DNA of 47,252 bases from CAZVPZ01 sp964629245 (GCA_964629245.1 CAZVPZ010000003.1:1-47252), one strand, 5' to 3'; shown: positions 9,059-17,320, counted from the first letter of the stretch. Numbers and translations: made by a program. The notes: a model not told the origin generated them from the sequence alone.

Positions 9059-9136
9059 AGTTGTTATTAATAAGTGGCAACATAAAAAGATTCCGGTGGT
9101 CCAGTGCTTTCTCCCTTAGGTGGAAAACGTGACAAG

Positions 9137-9658
9137 TTACCTTTCGATCTTTATCCTGCTGCCGACCGGTTGCTTGTGGCTGGCACGCTCAAGAGCCTTA
9201 CGTGCTTCCTGCGTGTCCTCCTCGTTTACTTCCACCTTGAAGACGGCCTGTCCCTTGTCAACGATGGCTGCGCGACCTATGGGTCTCCCGAACGGCTTCC
9301 GCATACCCTCGTAGTACCTGTCGGCCTGGGCGATACCTGCGAGCGGGTGGTAACGTAGAACGTGGTGGGGGTAGGGCAGAATCGTCAGCTTGTATTCTTC
9401 CTCCGGGTCTAGAACCTTGTTCAGGTAGGAGTTGGCCGCGATGCGACCTGCTTCCAGCGCCTCGGAGCGGATAGTGCAGTCTTCCTCGATATTGAGGACG
9501 ACCGCTGTGTCGAACTCCCTGTCTCTGGCCCCCTGGACGTACTGTGTCACGCGTGGTGCAGGAGCGCCCTTGATGAAGTTGTCGTTCTTCTTCTGAGACT
9601 GTCTTGTGTACGGCTGGCCGGGATGCTCCCGGTAGATGCTTGCAGGTCGGTCTCCCAT
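9137..9658 (-). CDS. rpl10e: Ribosomal protein L10e (uL16)
   Basis: This is the archaeal/eukaryotic L10e protein of the large ribosomal subunit, equivalent to bacterial L16, which lies near the A site. Family features are RPASIYR close to the N terminus, the PHHVLRYHPL segment in the middle, and GMRKPFGRPIGRAA followed by a C-terminal strand. At 173 aa it has the normal archaeal length. I chose the ATG at 9658 over an in-frame ATG at 9691 because the family begins M-x-x-RPAS and because GAGGTT lies about 10 nt before 9658. The minus-strand TATA element TTTAAA at 9695-9700 would give a short leader carrying that ribosome-binding site. Confidence 0.95.
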   Translation of the reverse strand: MGDRPASIYREHPGQPYTRQSQKKNDNFIKGAPAPRVTQYVQGARDREFDTAVVLNIEEDCTIRSEALEAGRIAANSYLNKVLDPEEEYKLTILPYPHHVLRYHPLAGIAQADRYYEGMRKPFGRPIGRAAIVDKGQAVFKVEVNEEDTQEARKALERASHKQPVGSRIKIER

Positions 9659-9709
9659 CTGTTTAACCTCTAACTGGCAAGTCTGAACCAAGTTTTAAAT
9701 ACCGAGTGG

Positions 9710-10177
9710 CTACCGGTCCCAGTACTCGTCGGGAATCCAGGAAACGTAGAAAGCCGCGGCATCGGAGAGTTCCCGGTCGACACCCTTCAGTTTCTCGCCA
9801 CCTTTCATGGCCTTGTCGTAATCAGACGCTGCAACGCCTATCACAAGGTCCTTTATGCCGTCCACTGCTTTCTCCCTCTCGTCGGCATCAACCGCATATC
9901 CTTTTTCGAGGGCTTCGAGGTATCCGGGGTTCTGCTCCAAGAGGTAGTTGACACGCGACTTCCAGGACTGACGCAGCGGGTCATCGTACGTCTCCTCGAT
10001 GAAATTCAGGTATTTGTTCGCCTCTTCCTCGTCTTCCACTGCAAGAGGTGCAAGCGCCCACCGGATGACCTTGCTAGAGGTGACATCACTTTCAAGAAGC
10101 CTCTCCTCTACGATTTCATTCGCGTGTTCCGGTATCCTGGCGCTTTTTGTTTCGTCCTTATGCTCGTCCTCCCACAT
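9710..10177 (-). CDS. Unknown helical protein (155 aa)
   Basis: I do not recognise a family. The protein is acidic and appears wholly helical, with an Ala-rich C-terminal half and a final WIPDEYWDR. The frame stays open upstream to 10333, but that extension lies inside the divergent epimerase gene and has noncoding-like composition. The ATG at 10177 sits about 24 bp after a TATA-like element (10197-10205, minus strand), so I place the start there. It is immediately upstream of the L10e gene on the same strand, but L10e has its own promoter. Confidence 0.75.
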   Translation of the reverse strand: MWEDEHKDETKSARIPEHANEIVEERLLESDVTSSKVIRWALAPLAVEDEEEANKYLNFIEETYDDPLRQSWKSRVNYLLEQNPGYLEALEKGYAVDADEREKAVDGIKDLVIGVAASDYDKAMKGGEKLKGVDRELSDAAAFYVSWIPDEYWDR

Positions 10178-10250
10178 AATTACTCTATAGTGACAAACTT
10201 TAAGAGGGCTATCGGAGGCTTTTTGATGCTGGAGCCAAAAACCGTTTTTC

Positions 10251-11123
10251 ATGGAGATACTGGTACTCGGTGGCACAGGCTTTATAGGCTCCAGGCTGGT
10301 CGAGGAGCTGGTCGAGAGAGGCCACGAGGTCACCGCGCTTTCTCGGGAAAAAGAGGGCGAAGTGCCGGAAGGCGTGGACTATGTCCAGGGAGATGTTACC
10401 GACTACGGCTCTATTGTGGAAGCGTTCGAGGGAAAGGATGCGGTGGTAAACCTCGTAGCACTGACACCGCTGAGGAAGCCGAAGAAGGGCATGAGCCATG
10501 AAAAGATACACCTCGGCGGCACAGAGAACGAGGTGAGGGCCGCCGGAGAGAATGAAGTCGACTACTTCATCCAGATGAGTGCGCTTGGCGCCGATCCTGA
10601 AGCACCTACATCCTTCCTCAGGGCGAAGGGAAAGGCGGAAGATGTTGTGAGGGAATCGGGCCTGGATTGGCTGATTTTCCGCCCATCAGTCGTCTTCGGA
10701 GAGGGCGGCGAGTTCGTGAACTACGTCGATAACCTCACCGCACCATACCTCAGCTTCCTGCCGGGCGGGGGAAAGACCAGGTTCCAGCCCATATACAGGG
10801 GAGATCTGGCCTCTATGATGGCAGATGCTATAGAACAGGACCGGCGGAACGAGTTGCTTGAGCTTGGAGGGCCCGATGAACTTTCTATGGCTGACATCAC
10901 CCGGATGCTCTACAGGTCAAGGGGCGAAAGCGTCGCTATCCTTCCCATCCCGATGTCCGCCGTAAAAGTGGGTCTCAAGCTTGCATCCCGGCTCGGCTTC
11001 CCGATGGGAGAGGACCAGTACCGGTCACTGAAGATGGACAATGTCACGGATTCGAACGCCGCACCGGATTTCATGTCACTGGAGGATATGAAGCCGCTTG
11101 AAGATTTCCTGGAATCGAGATGA
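10251..11123 (+). CDS. NAD(P)-binding epimerase/dehydratase-like protein (atypical SDR, NDUFA9-like)
   Basis: The N-terminal Rossmann fold has the motif GGTGFIGSRL at residues 7-16 and the strand-loop GDVTD for the adenine. The canonical YxxxK catalytic pair of extended SDRs is replaced by a segment SFLRAKGKAE, as in the atypical SDR group that includes complex-I-associated NDUFA9 and NmrA-like proteins. Such members bind a nucleotide and act as sensors, assembly factors or reductases for quinone- or lipid-linked substrates. At 290 aa the length is typical. It precedes the sugar-nucleotide cluster on the same strand, but the oxidoreductase at 11156 has its own TATA element, so it is probably not in that operon. 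Confidence 0.85.
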   Translation: MEILVLGGTGFIGSRLVEELVERGHEVTALSREKEGEVPEGVDYVQGDVTDYGSIVEAFEGKDAVVNLVALTPLRKPKKGMSHEKIHLGGTENEVRAAGENEVDYFIQMSALGADPEAPTSFLRAKGKAEDVVRESGLDWLIFRPSVVFGEGGEFVNYVDNLTAPYLSFLPGGGKTRFQPIYRGDLASMMADAIEQDRRNELLELGGPDELSMADITRMLYRSRGESVAILPIPMSAVKVGLKLASRLGFPMGEDQYRSLKMDNVTDSNAAPDFMSLEDMKPLEDFLESR

Positions 11124-11155
11124 GAGTTTTAAAGCCGGAAACACCAGTTTAGAAC

Positions 11156-12424
11156 GTGGAAACGGTAAAGGTCTACCAGATAGGAGTTGGGAGCTTCGGC
11201 CGCTACGGCTTCGAGAAACTGGTGGAGATGCACAACCACCTGGAAGAGGTCGACGTTGAGCTCAGAGGTCTCTGTGATATCGACTTCGAGAAGCTTGAGG
11301 CCGCGGAGAAGTTCGCGGAGGCCCACGGCATCGAAATCGAGACTTTCCGCAGCGAAGACGAGATGTACCGCGCCGCTTCTGGGGAAGACGGAAAAGTGAT
11401 GGTCTACGACGCCGGACCTCCGGATGAACACGCCGGCAACGTCTTCCGCTCTCTTGAACACGGCTTCTTCCACCTGGCGGAGAAACCACCGTCCCTGAAC
11501 CGCGACGAGCACATCGAAGAGAAGAGGCTGGCACGCGAGAGGGACGTCTTCTGGAAGGTCGACTTCATCGAGAGGGAGAGTCCCGTCGTCAAGAAAACGA
11601 CAGAGCTGCTGGAGGGAAAGGGCATCGACAGGATAGAGATCTTCCGGGAGAGTTCGGTCGGCGTCCAGAAGGTCCTCGACCCTGTAAACCGTTCCGGTGT
11701 GAAGGGGGGAGACATCCTCGACAAGATGATACATGAGGTCTACGTCCTCGACCTGCTTGAGGCCGCCGGGCACGAACCCGCGCTCGAGCTGGAGTATGCT
11801 CACAGCGAGTTTTTGATGCCGCGTGCCGTAGTCTCTGACAGCCTGATGACCGTTTACGGCGGCAGGACAGACTCCATGAACGGTGATGTCGCGACCGCGA
11901 TGACCTCCGCATCCTTCTCATCAGGCGAAGTCGATGTCGTGCTCCGTTCCAGCTGGCTGGGGGCAAGCGACGTGGCGGAGCAGAAAGCAGGATACATACA
12001 GGAGAGGACGGGACACCAGGTTATAGACAGCGAGTACCGTGGGGTCTCGGACCAGGTATTCCTCGACCAGGACAGCCGGTTCTTCACAGTGGAAGGCGAA
12101 CGGAACCTGGCGGGCGACATGCTACACAACAAACTCTTCGACCTCGACACCGGGGAGGAGATAGAGGTACCGGACCTTCTCCACGACCAGCTCTACCGTG
12201 TGATAGAGAAGGCAGTAAGGAAAGCCGCGGGTCAGCAGGTCGAGGACATCGGGGACAAAGAGGTAGATGTGTTCATGAACGCTGTGTTCGATGTCAGAGA
12301 TGCCGCTCTACAGGAGAAAGAGTTCTTCGAGGAACTGGAGCGCGGGAAGGAGAGGATGCGCGGTATGATTCTGGAGGAAGAAAAGATACTTGAAGATCAG
12401 GAAACTGAGTCAGTCCCGAGCTGA
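11156..12424 (+). CDS. Gfo/Idh/MocA-family oxidoreductase
   Basis: This 422-aa protein is a probable NAD(P)-dependent sugar or sugar-nucleotide dehydrogenase. The N-terminal Rossmann motif is GVGSFGRYG at about residues 9-17. The family signature EKP occurs in HLAEKPPS, and a downstream KMIHE segment supplies the usual histidine of the C-terminal alpha/beta domain. The start is a GTG at 11156, 26 bp after a TATA element (TTTTAAAG, 11127-11134), so a leaderless GTG start is likely. It stops 5 bp before the nucleotidyltransferase at 12430. It therefore heads a compact cluster with two nucleotidyltransferases, a HAD phosphatase and a phosphomannomutase, which points to synthesis of a modified NDP-sugar. 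Confidence 0.85.
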   Translation: METVKVYQIGVGSFGRYGFEKLVEMHNHLEEVDVELRGLCDIDFEKLEAAEKFAEAHGIEIETFRSEDEMYRAASGEDGKVMVYDAGPPDEHAGNVFRSLEHGFFHLAEKPPSLNRDEHIEEKRLARERDVFWKVDFIERESPVVKKTTELLEGKGIDRIEIFRESSVGVQKVLDPVNRSGVKGGDILDKMIHEVYVLDLLEAAGHEPALELEYAHSEFLMPRAVVSDSLMTVYGGRTDSMNGDVATAMTSASFSSGEVDVVLRSSWLGASDVAEQKAGYIQERTGHQVIDSEYRGVSDQVFLDQDSRFFTVEGERNLAGDMLHNKLFDLDTGEEIEVPDLLHDQLYRVIEKAVRKAAGQQVEDIGDKEVDVFMNAVFDVRDAALQEKEFFEELERGKERMRGMILEEEKILEDQETESVPS

Positions 12425-12429
12425 TACCT

Positions 12430-13533
12430 TTGAAAGCAGTTATCCCCGCGGCGAAGAAGAAAGGGTCTATGTTCCCGTTCAGCGAGTCGAAGCCAACGGG
12501 TCTCATGCCCGTGATGGGGACGCCCATGGTCAAGCACCTCATACACGCTCTCCAGGATATCGGGGTCGACGACATCTACATCGTGACCAACCACCTGGAG
12601 GAAAAGTTCGAGGAGGAGTTCGGCGAGTACACCAATGTCAACATCGTCCACCAGGAGGAACTTACAGGGACCGCCGAGGCGGTCAGCAAGTGCGATTTCA
12701 TCAAGGAGGACTTCTTCGTGGTCAACGGCGATGTCCTCGTGTCTACCCGCGACCTTGACAGCCTGAGGCAGAAACACGACGAGTCCGAGGTGGACGTTAC
12801 GATGCTCGCTACTGAGGAGGACCACCCGGAGAAATTCGGCGTGCTCAGCATAACCAACGACAAGGTGGTTTCGATAGAGGAGAAACCGGAGGAAGCCGAG
12901 AACCCCCTGGTGAACACTGGCATCTACGTGTTCAGCCCGAATGTCTTTGACATCATCGACAGTCTGGAAGACGATGAGACAAGCATAACTGACGCTGTAG
13001 ACCGGCTGGTGGAGAGAGAGGGCGCCAGGTTCGAGTTCATATCGGACTACTGGATTGATATCGGCTCCCCGAGGAAGCTGTGGAAGGCTGACGAGATAAA
13101 GAGAGAGTACGGCATCGAGGAGAACGAGATCCATCCGGACGCCGAGGTCCACGACAAAGTGGCGATTGAAGGTGAAGCCGTCATCGAGGAGGACGCAGTC
13201 GTCAGGGCGGGAACCGTCTTGGAGGGCAAGGTCTTCATCTGCCGTGGTGCTATAATAGGGCCTAACACCGTCATAAGCGGCTCCTCTATCGCGAAGAACG
13301 CCCAGGTCGAGGCCGCGAAAGTAGAGTCCTCGACCATCTTCGAGAGCGTGATACTCGACCCCACGGTCTACGTCGAGGACTCCGTGGTAGGGGAGGAGGT
13401 AGATGTCAAGGCCGGCACCGTTATCCAGGAGTCTTTCATAGGTGCAAGGAGCTACATAGAGATGAACAACTCGATACGGGGAGTCAAATTCGTGCCCGAT
13501 GCAAGGACAGACCTGTCCGAGATAAGCAAGTGA
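12430..13533 (+). CDS. Sugar-phosphate nucleotidyltransferase paralog with degenerate nucleotide loop, left-handed beta-helix tail
   Basis: The first 230 residues form a GT-A-like nucleotidyltransferase domain, and residues about 230-350 are hexapeptide repeats of a left-handed beta-helix, the layout of archaeal GlmU-like enzymes. The usual AAGxGTRxxP loop aligns without gaps to AAKKKGSMFP at 7-16. Both glycines and the catalytic Arg are replaced (by Lys9, Lys11 and Ser13), and the Lys of the following PKP motif is Thr23. The metal-site Asp101 in VNGD and the YWIDIGSP motif are intact. It is probably a regulatory or partner subunit for the next gene. The start is TTG, 5 bp after the Gfo/Idh stop; the family N terminus MKAVI fixes it. 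Confidence 0.85.
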   Translation: MKAVIPAAKKKGSMFPFSESKPTGLMPVMGTPMVKHLIHALQDIGVDDIYIVTNHLEEKFEEEFGEYTNVNIVHQEELTGTAEAVSKCDFIKEDFFVVNGDVLVSTRDLDSLRQKHDESEVDVTMLATEEDHPEKFGVLSITNDKVVSIEEKPEEAENPLVNTGIYVFSPNVFDIIDSLEDDETSITDAVDRLVEREGARFEFISDYWIDIGSPRKLWKADEIKREYGIEENEIHPDAEVHDKVAIEGEAVIEEDAVVRAGTVLEGKVFICRGAIIGPNTVISGSSIAKNAQVEAAKVESSTIFESVILDPTVYVEDSVVGEEVDVKAGTVIQESFIGARSYIEMNNSIRGVKFVPDARTDLSEISK

Positions 13534-13585
13534 CCCCTGTTTTCCACCCATAGCCTAAAGAATATAGCAGGTGAGAATTTTTCCC

Positions 13586-14842
13586 ATGAAAGCGGTTATA
13601 CTCGCGGCAGGCGAAAGCTCCCGGTTCAAGCCGCTGAGCGATAACAGGCACAAGGCGCTGATCGCGGCGCTCGGAGTTCCTATAATCCAGCATACTGTGA
13701 AGGAACTGAGGGAAGCGGGTGTCGAAGAGGTCATAGTGGTCCAGGGCCCCGACCAGAAGATAGAGGAAGCGCTGGGCGGAGAGGCTGACACCTACGTGGT
13801 ACAGGAGGAACCGAAGGGTATGGGACACGCCCTGAGGCAGGCCCGGGACCACCTGGACGGCAAGTTCCTCGTACTGATCCCCTACAGGGCGCGTGCCTCA
13901 CAGTTCTTCCGTCCCATGATGGAAAAAGCCGGGGAAGAGGGCTCTAGTATCGTTTTAGTGTCGGCTCCCACCGACACACCTGAAAAGTACGGGATACTTG
14001 AGATAGACGGCGAGGGATTCGCCCGGGACATAGTAGAGAAGCCAGCACCTGAAGAAGCGCCGAGCGACAGGAAAGTTGTGGGGATGTATCTACTGAGCGA
14101 TGACTTCTTCGACTACCTCGACCGCGTGGAAGAATGGGAGTACCAGTTCGAGGATGCCCTCGCCGAGCAGATGGAGGATGAGAAGGCGTCGGTCCTGATG
14201 ATAGAGGAAGAGACCAGCTCGCTGAAGTATCCCTGGGATCTTTTCCAGGTAGTAGAAGAACTCCTGAAGGACGTCGACCGTGATATCAGCGATGATGCGG
14301 AGATAGCAGGGTCTGCGGAGGTAAAAGGCCAGGTGGTGATAGAAGACGGCGTAAAGATACACGAGAACGCGGTGGTCAAAGGACCTGTTTACATAGGAGA
14401 GGGATGCGTCATAGGTAACAACGCCGTGGTCCGGGACCACTCTGTCATAGAGAGAGGATGCATCATCGGGGGGAACGCGGAAGTGACCCGTAGCGTCTTC
14501 CAGCCCCACAGTTCCATGCATTCCGGCTTCGTCGGCGACTCGGTAGTCGGACAGGAAGTGGCTATTGGCGCGGGAACGATGGTCGCGAACCGTGGCTTCA
14601 GGGAGGACGGTGAGAGGCCCGAGATAGAGTCAACGCCGCTCTCAAAAGAGGATGAGGTCGGGACAGGCCGCACTTCCTTCGGTGCAGTCATAGGTGATAA
14701 CGTCCAGGTGGGCGTCAACTGCTCCCTGATGCCCGGAGTACAGGTAGGGAGCGAGGCGAAAATCGGGCCCGCGACGGTTGTCATGGATAACGTAGAGAGA
14801 GGCGGAACGGTCTACGTTGATCAGGATATAGAGAGGAGGTAG
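13586..14842 (+). CDS. Sugar-phosphate nucleotidyltransferase (GlmU-like) with left-handed beta-helix tail
   Basis: This is the second of two tandem paralogs, 418 aa. The nucleotide loop AAGESSRFKP at 7-16 keeps Arg13, and Lys23 is present in RHKAL, so the triphosphate-binding side looks functional. The strand that should end in the metal-binding Asp (FLVLNGD in relatives) reads FLVLIPY at 94-100, so that Asp is replaced by Tyr100. A PWDLF motif typical of archaeal bifunctional GlmU-like proteins follows, then a beta-helix with RTSFGAVIGDNVQVG. A role in activating a sugar phosphate (UDP- or dTDP-type) is likely, perhaps with the preceding paralog. The ATG at 13586 is preferred over the GTG at 13571; a TATA-like element lies at 13553-13566. 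Confidence 0.87.
   Translation: MKAVILAAGESSRFKPLSDNRHKALIAALGVPIIQHTVKELREAGVEEVIVVQGPDQKIEEALGGEADTYVVQEEPKGMGHALRQARDHLDGKFLVLIPYRARASQFFRPMMEKAGEEGSSIVLVSAPTDTPEKYGILEIDGEGFARDIVEKPAPEEAPSDRKVVGMYLLSDDFFDYLDRVEEWEYQFEDALAEQMEDEKASVLMIEEETSSLKYPWDLFQVVEELLKDVDRDISDDAEIAGSAEVKGQVVIEDGVKIHENAVVKGPVYIGEGCVIGNNAVVRDHSVIERGCIIGGNAEVTRSVFQPHSSMHSGFVGDSVVGQEVAIGAGTMVANRGFREDGERPEIESTPLSKEDEVGTGRTSFGAVIGDNVQVGVNCSLMPGVQVGSEAKIGPATVVMDNVERGGTVYVDQDIERR
14835..14840 (+). promoter_or_regulatory. Shine-Dalgarno site inside the end of the upstream gene
   Basis: GGAGGT at 14835-14840 spans the last codons and stop of the nucleotidyltransferase. It lies 4 nt before the ATG at 14845 and 7 nt before the ATG at 14848. 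The spacing favours the second ATG and suggests internal initiation within a polycistronic message. Confidence 0.65.
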
Positions 14843-14847
14843 GGATG

Positions 14848-15342
14848 ATGCTGAAGATAGGGATTGACTTCGACCGGGTTCTTTTCGATACGGACGCCTT
14901 CAACGAGTACCTGAGAGAAAAAGTGGAGGGCCTCCACCACGTCGATACGTCTCCGGAAGACGGAAACGGCAACTACGACCCGGAAGTCCACGCAGAGCTC
15001 TGTGGTATAGAGGTGGAGGATATCTACGCGGCAATGGATGACCTGTCGAGGTTCCTCTTTGATGATGTGGACGAACTGGAGAAGCTGGAGGGGGAAAAAG
15101 TGATAGTCAGCCGCGGCAAGAAGGGGTTCCAGAGGAAGAAGATAGAGAACTCAGGTGCCGATGAGCTTGTTGACGAGGTGATCGTGCTCGAGGAGGGCTC
15201 AAAAGATATCGCTGGTATAGAGTTCCTAATCGACGATTCTCCCGAGGAGATAGACCGTGCCATGATACCCGGCTTCGTGTTCAACAGGGGGGACTACGGT
15301 CTCAGAGATGTTGTCAAACGGGTGAACCGGCTGGATGGATGA
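14848..15342 (+). CDS. HAD-superfamily phosphatase-like protein
   Basis: This 164-aa protein has a HAD-type core. Motif I is DFDRVLFDTD near residues 7-16, with the nucleophile Asp and the general acid Asp two positions later. A VIVSRGK strand corresponds to motif II, and FLIDDSPEEID to motif IV, the Mg-binding acidic pair. It lacks a large cap domain. It sits between a nucleotidyltransferase and a phosphomannomutase and overlaps the latter by 8 bp, so it probably acts on a phosphorylated sugar or intermediate of that pathway. That is inferred from context. Two adjacent ATG codons exist; the one at 14848 has the better spacing from the Shine-Dalgarno site. Confidence 0.85.
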   Translation: MLKIGIDFDRVLFDTDAFNEYLREKVEGLHHVDTSPEDGNGNYDPEVHAELCGIEVEDIYAAMDDLSRFLFDDVDELEKLEGEKVIVSRGKKGFQRKKIENSGADELVDEVIVLEEGSKDIAGIEFLIDDSPEEIDRAMIPGFVFNRGDYGLRDVVKRVNRLDG

Positions 15343-16645
15343 AGAAGCTGTCTTCAGGAGGTACGACATCAGGGGCACGTATCCCGAAGAGGTGAACGGC
15401 GAGTTCGCGGAACTTCTTGGCAGATCCTTTGGCAGCTACGCCCGGCTGGAAGACTGGGAGGAGGTAGTCGTCACAAGGGATACAAAGAACTCGTCCGGGA
15501 ACCTGAAAGAACGTTTCAAGCAGGGACTTGAGTTGACAGGGGTCAAGGTGCTTGACGCCGGCACCGGCCCGACCGATTACACCGCCCACACAGGGGTTTC
15601 AAGGGAGGCTCCCTCCGTCCAGGTGACTTCCTCCCACCTCGGACTCGCCACCAATGGCTTCAAGTTCATGTACCCCGAGGGAAACGGGTTCATGAATCCC
15701 GACCTCGACAGGGTCAAGCGGATTTTCAGGCAGAGAGACTTCGTGGAGGGTGCGGGAAGCCAGGAAAGGATAGAGAACGAGGCCGCCACCCTCTACCGCT
15801 CCTCGCTTAAGCGCTACTTCCACCGTTTCTTTAACGGTGTAGAAGCGAAGGTGGTCGTGGAGACGATGGGGGGAGCAGCCACGCCTTTCCTGCCGGACAT
15901 GCTTGAAGAACTGGGCGCTGAGGTGGTCGACCTTTCAGAGGGCGAGGAAGAACCGTATATCGACCCGCCGAACCCGAAACCTCCCAACCTTGAACACGTC
16001 AGGAAAAAGGTAGAGGAGACTGATGCGGATCTCGGCCTCGCAACGGACATGGACGCGGACCGGGTAGCACTCTACCAGGGGGGGGAGTGGATGGATGGGA
16101 ACGACATCCTCTGCATCTTCGCGGAGATAGTTGAACCCGAGCAGGTGGTAGCATCCGTCGACACTTCTAATGCGGTAGAAGACGTTCTCAGGCGTTACGG
16201 CGGTGTTGTCGTTAACACTCGTGTCGGAGACCCGTTCGTGATAGCGGAGACCATCCAGACCGGCGCCGAGCTTTCAGGCGAACCCAACGGCCACTACTGC
16301 TTCACCGACTTCGTGCCCTACAACTCTGGGACGCTTGCAGCACTCCTCCTCGCGGCGGCAGATATAGAGTCCCTGCGGGATAGGATACCTTATTACCACA
16401 ACCTCCGTGCAAGCCTGACAGTGGAGGACAAGGAGGGGAAGATGGAGAACATCAGGGAGCGTGTGAACCGGGAGTTCGACGATGTCTCAGAGCTGGACGG
16501 GGTCAAGTTCTCACTGGATGATTCCAGCGTCCTTATCCGCTCCTCAGGCTCTTCTCCAAAGATAAGGGTCACAGTGGAGGCGAAGGAACGCGACACTGCG
16601 GAGCAAGTGATGCGGCGGGTCCGGCAACTGGTCCGGAACTCATAA
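15335..16645 (+). CDS. Phosphomannomutase/phosphoglucomutase family protein
   Basis: The alpha-D-phosphohexomutase family interconverts hexose 1- and 6-phosphates. The 436-aa protein has YDIRG at 10-14 and the active-site serine Ser100 in VTSSH. The metal loop DMDADR is at 238-243 (usually DGDADR), the sugar-binding loop GEPNGH at 315-320, and the phosphate loop RSSGSSPKIR at 402-411. The active-site segment lacks the usual NP after SH, and the region after it is altered, so its substrate may differ from standard enzymes. It overlaps the HAD gene by 8 bp and would supply the hexose 1-phosphate for the two nucleotidyltransferases of the cluster. Confidence 0.92.
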   Translation: MDEEAVFRRYDIRGTYPEEVNGEFAELLGRSFGSYARLEDWEEVVVTRDTKNSSGNLKERFKQGLELTGVKVLDAGTGPTDYTAHTGVSREAPSVQVTSSHLGLATNGFKFMYPEGNGFMNPDLDRVKRIFRQRDFVEGAGSQERIENEAATLYRSSLKRYFHRFFNGVEAKVVVETMGGAATPFLPDMLEELGAEVVDLSEGEEEPYIDPPNPKPPNLEHVRKKVEETDADLGLATDMDADRVALYQGGEWMDGNDILCIFAEIVEPEQVVASVDTSNAVEDVLRRYGGVVVNTRVGDPFVIAETIQTGAELSGEPNGHYCFTDFVPYNSGTLAALLLAAADIESLRDRIPYYHNLRASLTVEDKEGKMENIRERVNREFDDVSELDGVKFSLDDSSVLIRSSGSSPKIRVTVEAKERDTAEQVMRRVRQLVRNS

Positions 16646-16670
16646 AACCCGTGCGCTCGATTTAAGACTT

Positions 16671-16886
16671 ATGCCAGAGCTACTCTACGAATTCAAGGAG
16701 GGACCGTACGACATACTTGACTACAGTTTTACCGCGGAAGACGGGAAGATAATCGTCGAGGTTAACGACGGCGACCTGGGGAGACTTCCTATCGAGAACA
16801 TGGAGACCGTCGAGAGGCTCAGGGATGCGCTTGAGAAAGTCGAGGTCCACCTGACAGAAATCGAAAGACGGCAGGAAGAACTCTAG
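16671..16886 (+). CDS. Small conserved-looking protein of unknown function (71 aa)
   Basis: I do not recognise a family. The first 45 residues look like a small beta sheet (LLYEFKEG, YSFTAEDGKIIVEV), followed by a charged helix that ends the protein. It is acidic and probably cytoplasmic. It begins 25 bp after the phosphomannomutase stop and could be a distal member of that operon. A TATA-like CATAAAAC at about 16641-16648 would alternatively give it its own leaderless transcript. It faces the histone-fold gene at 16967 tail to tail. Confidence 0.7.
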   Translation: MPELLYEFKEGPYDILDYSFTAEDGKIIVEVNDGDLGRLPIENMETVERLRDALEKVEVHLTEIERRQEEL

Positions 16887-16931
16887 CTGTCGCTGGTAAG
16901 GTTCCTCTGCTCCCCTCCCACCCTTAAAATA

Positions 16932-16982
16932 AGAAAGGAGAAAAAGAACGGTTGAGCGAGAGTGCTTTACACGTCTCTCGCT
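16932..16982 (-). terminator. Hairpin plus T-rich tract ending the histone-fold gene
   Basis: On the minus strand an 8-bp inverted repeat (AGCGAGAG at 16955-16962 against CTCTCGCT at 16975-16982) surrounds the stop codon of the histone-fold gene. It is followed by a T-rich stretch over 16932-16950. Archaeal transcription ends mainly at U-rich tracts, so the tract is the functional candidate and the hairpin may help. Confidence 0.55.
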
Positions 16983-17134
16983 TTTACGGTTCTTCGTCCG
17001 TTCTCTTCGGCTCTCTCTACGGCCCTGCTGATTAGTCGCTTGACTTCACTGTCCAGAGCACTGTAGAAGTCAGAGCCCACGTTCACTCCGCTTGCAGCGT
17101 CACGAACGCCGGACTTCTTGAGTACATCTACCAT
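16967..17134 (-). CDS. Minimal histone-fold DNA-binding protein (55 aa)
   Basis: This short frame translates to a 55-aa protein starting MVDVLKKSGVRD, with SDFYSALDSEV near 21-31, AVERAEENGRRTV near 38-50, and ending KARDV. That layout is the helix-strand-helix pattern of small archaeal histone-fold proteins related to DUF1931: an N-terminal VKxSxVR, an FNVxSDFY-like middle, ERAxxNGRKTV, and a final xxRDL/V. Such proteins dimerise and bind DNA as chromatin components. The ATG at 17134 is preceded by GGTGA and by a TATA element at 17166-17177, and a hairpin/T-tract follows. It is below usual length cut-offs and easily missed. Basic residues cluster in the helices despite the acidic proteome. 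I am confident of the fold but not of the exact subfamily. Confidence 0.85.
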   Translation of the reverse strand: MVDVLKKSGVRDAASGVNVGSDFYSALDSEVKRLISRAVERAEENGRRTVKARDV

Positions 17135-17165
17135 GGCTATTCACCAATTAGGTATTGTAAGCCTG

Positions 17166-17177
17166 CTTTTTTATAGG
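17166..17177 (-). promoter_or_regulatory. TATA box of the histone-fold gene
   Basis: On the minus strand the sequence reads CCTATAAAAAAG, a strong archaeal TATA element about 38 bp before the ATG at 17134. Transcription would begin near 17146 and give a short leader that includes GGTGA before the start codon. Unlike most promoters in the window it is not strictly leaderless. Confidence 0.6.
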
Positions 17178-17261
17178 TATGGGGGTTATCCCTTGAAAAC
17201 CACCGTGTCCAGACCTGTAACTGGTGTTTTTGTCATTGGAGTATGGTGAAAATTCCCGGAA

Positions 17262-17320
17262 CGTATTTATATTCTCCGGGCAGTTAGGTTCTGGAGGACC
17301 GCTATTGCGGCTTTAAATAT
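17262..17320 (+). other. AT elements and small inverted repeat upstream of the ArsR-type gene
   Basis: The 254-base gap between the histone-fold gene and the ArsR-type regulator holds a TATA-like ACGTATTTATATTC (17261-17274), a small perfect inverted repeat CCGC-TATT-GCGG (17299-17310) and a second AT element CTTTAAATAT (17311-17320). They could be an operator and upstream promoter for the regulator, or the start of a short RNA. I see no open reading frame of note here. Confidence 0.3.

Noticed and set aside
10178..10333. N-terminal extension of the minus-strand unknown gene 9710-10177
   Set aside because: It lies within the divergent epimerase gene and upstream of a TATA element placed correctly for the ATG at 10177.
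12397..13551. Long open frame (384 codons) on the minus strand
   Set aside because: It lies antisense to the nucleotidyltransferase at 12430; its translation is His/Leu/Val-rich without family motifs, while the plus strand shows clear motifs.
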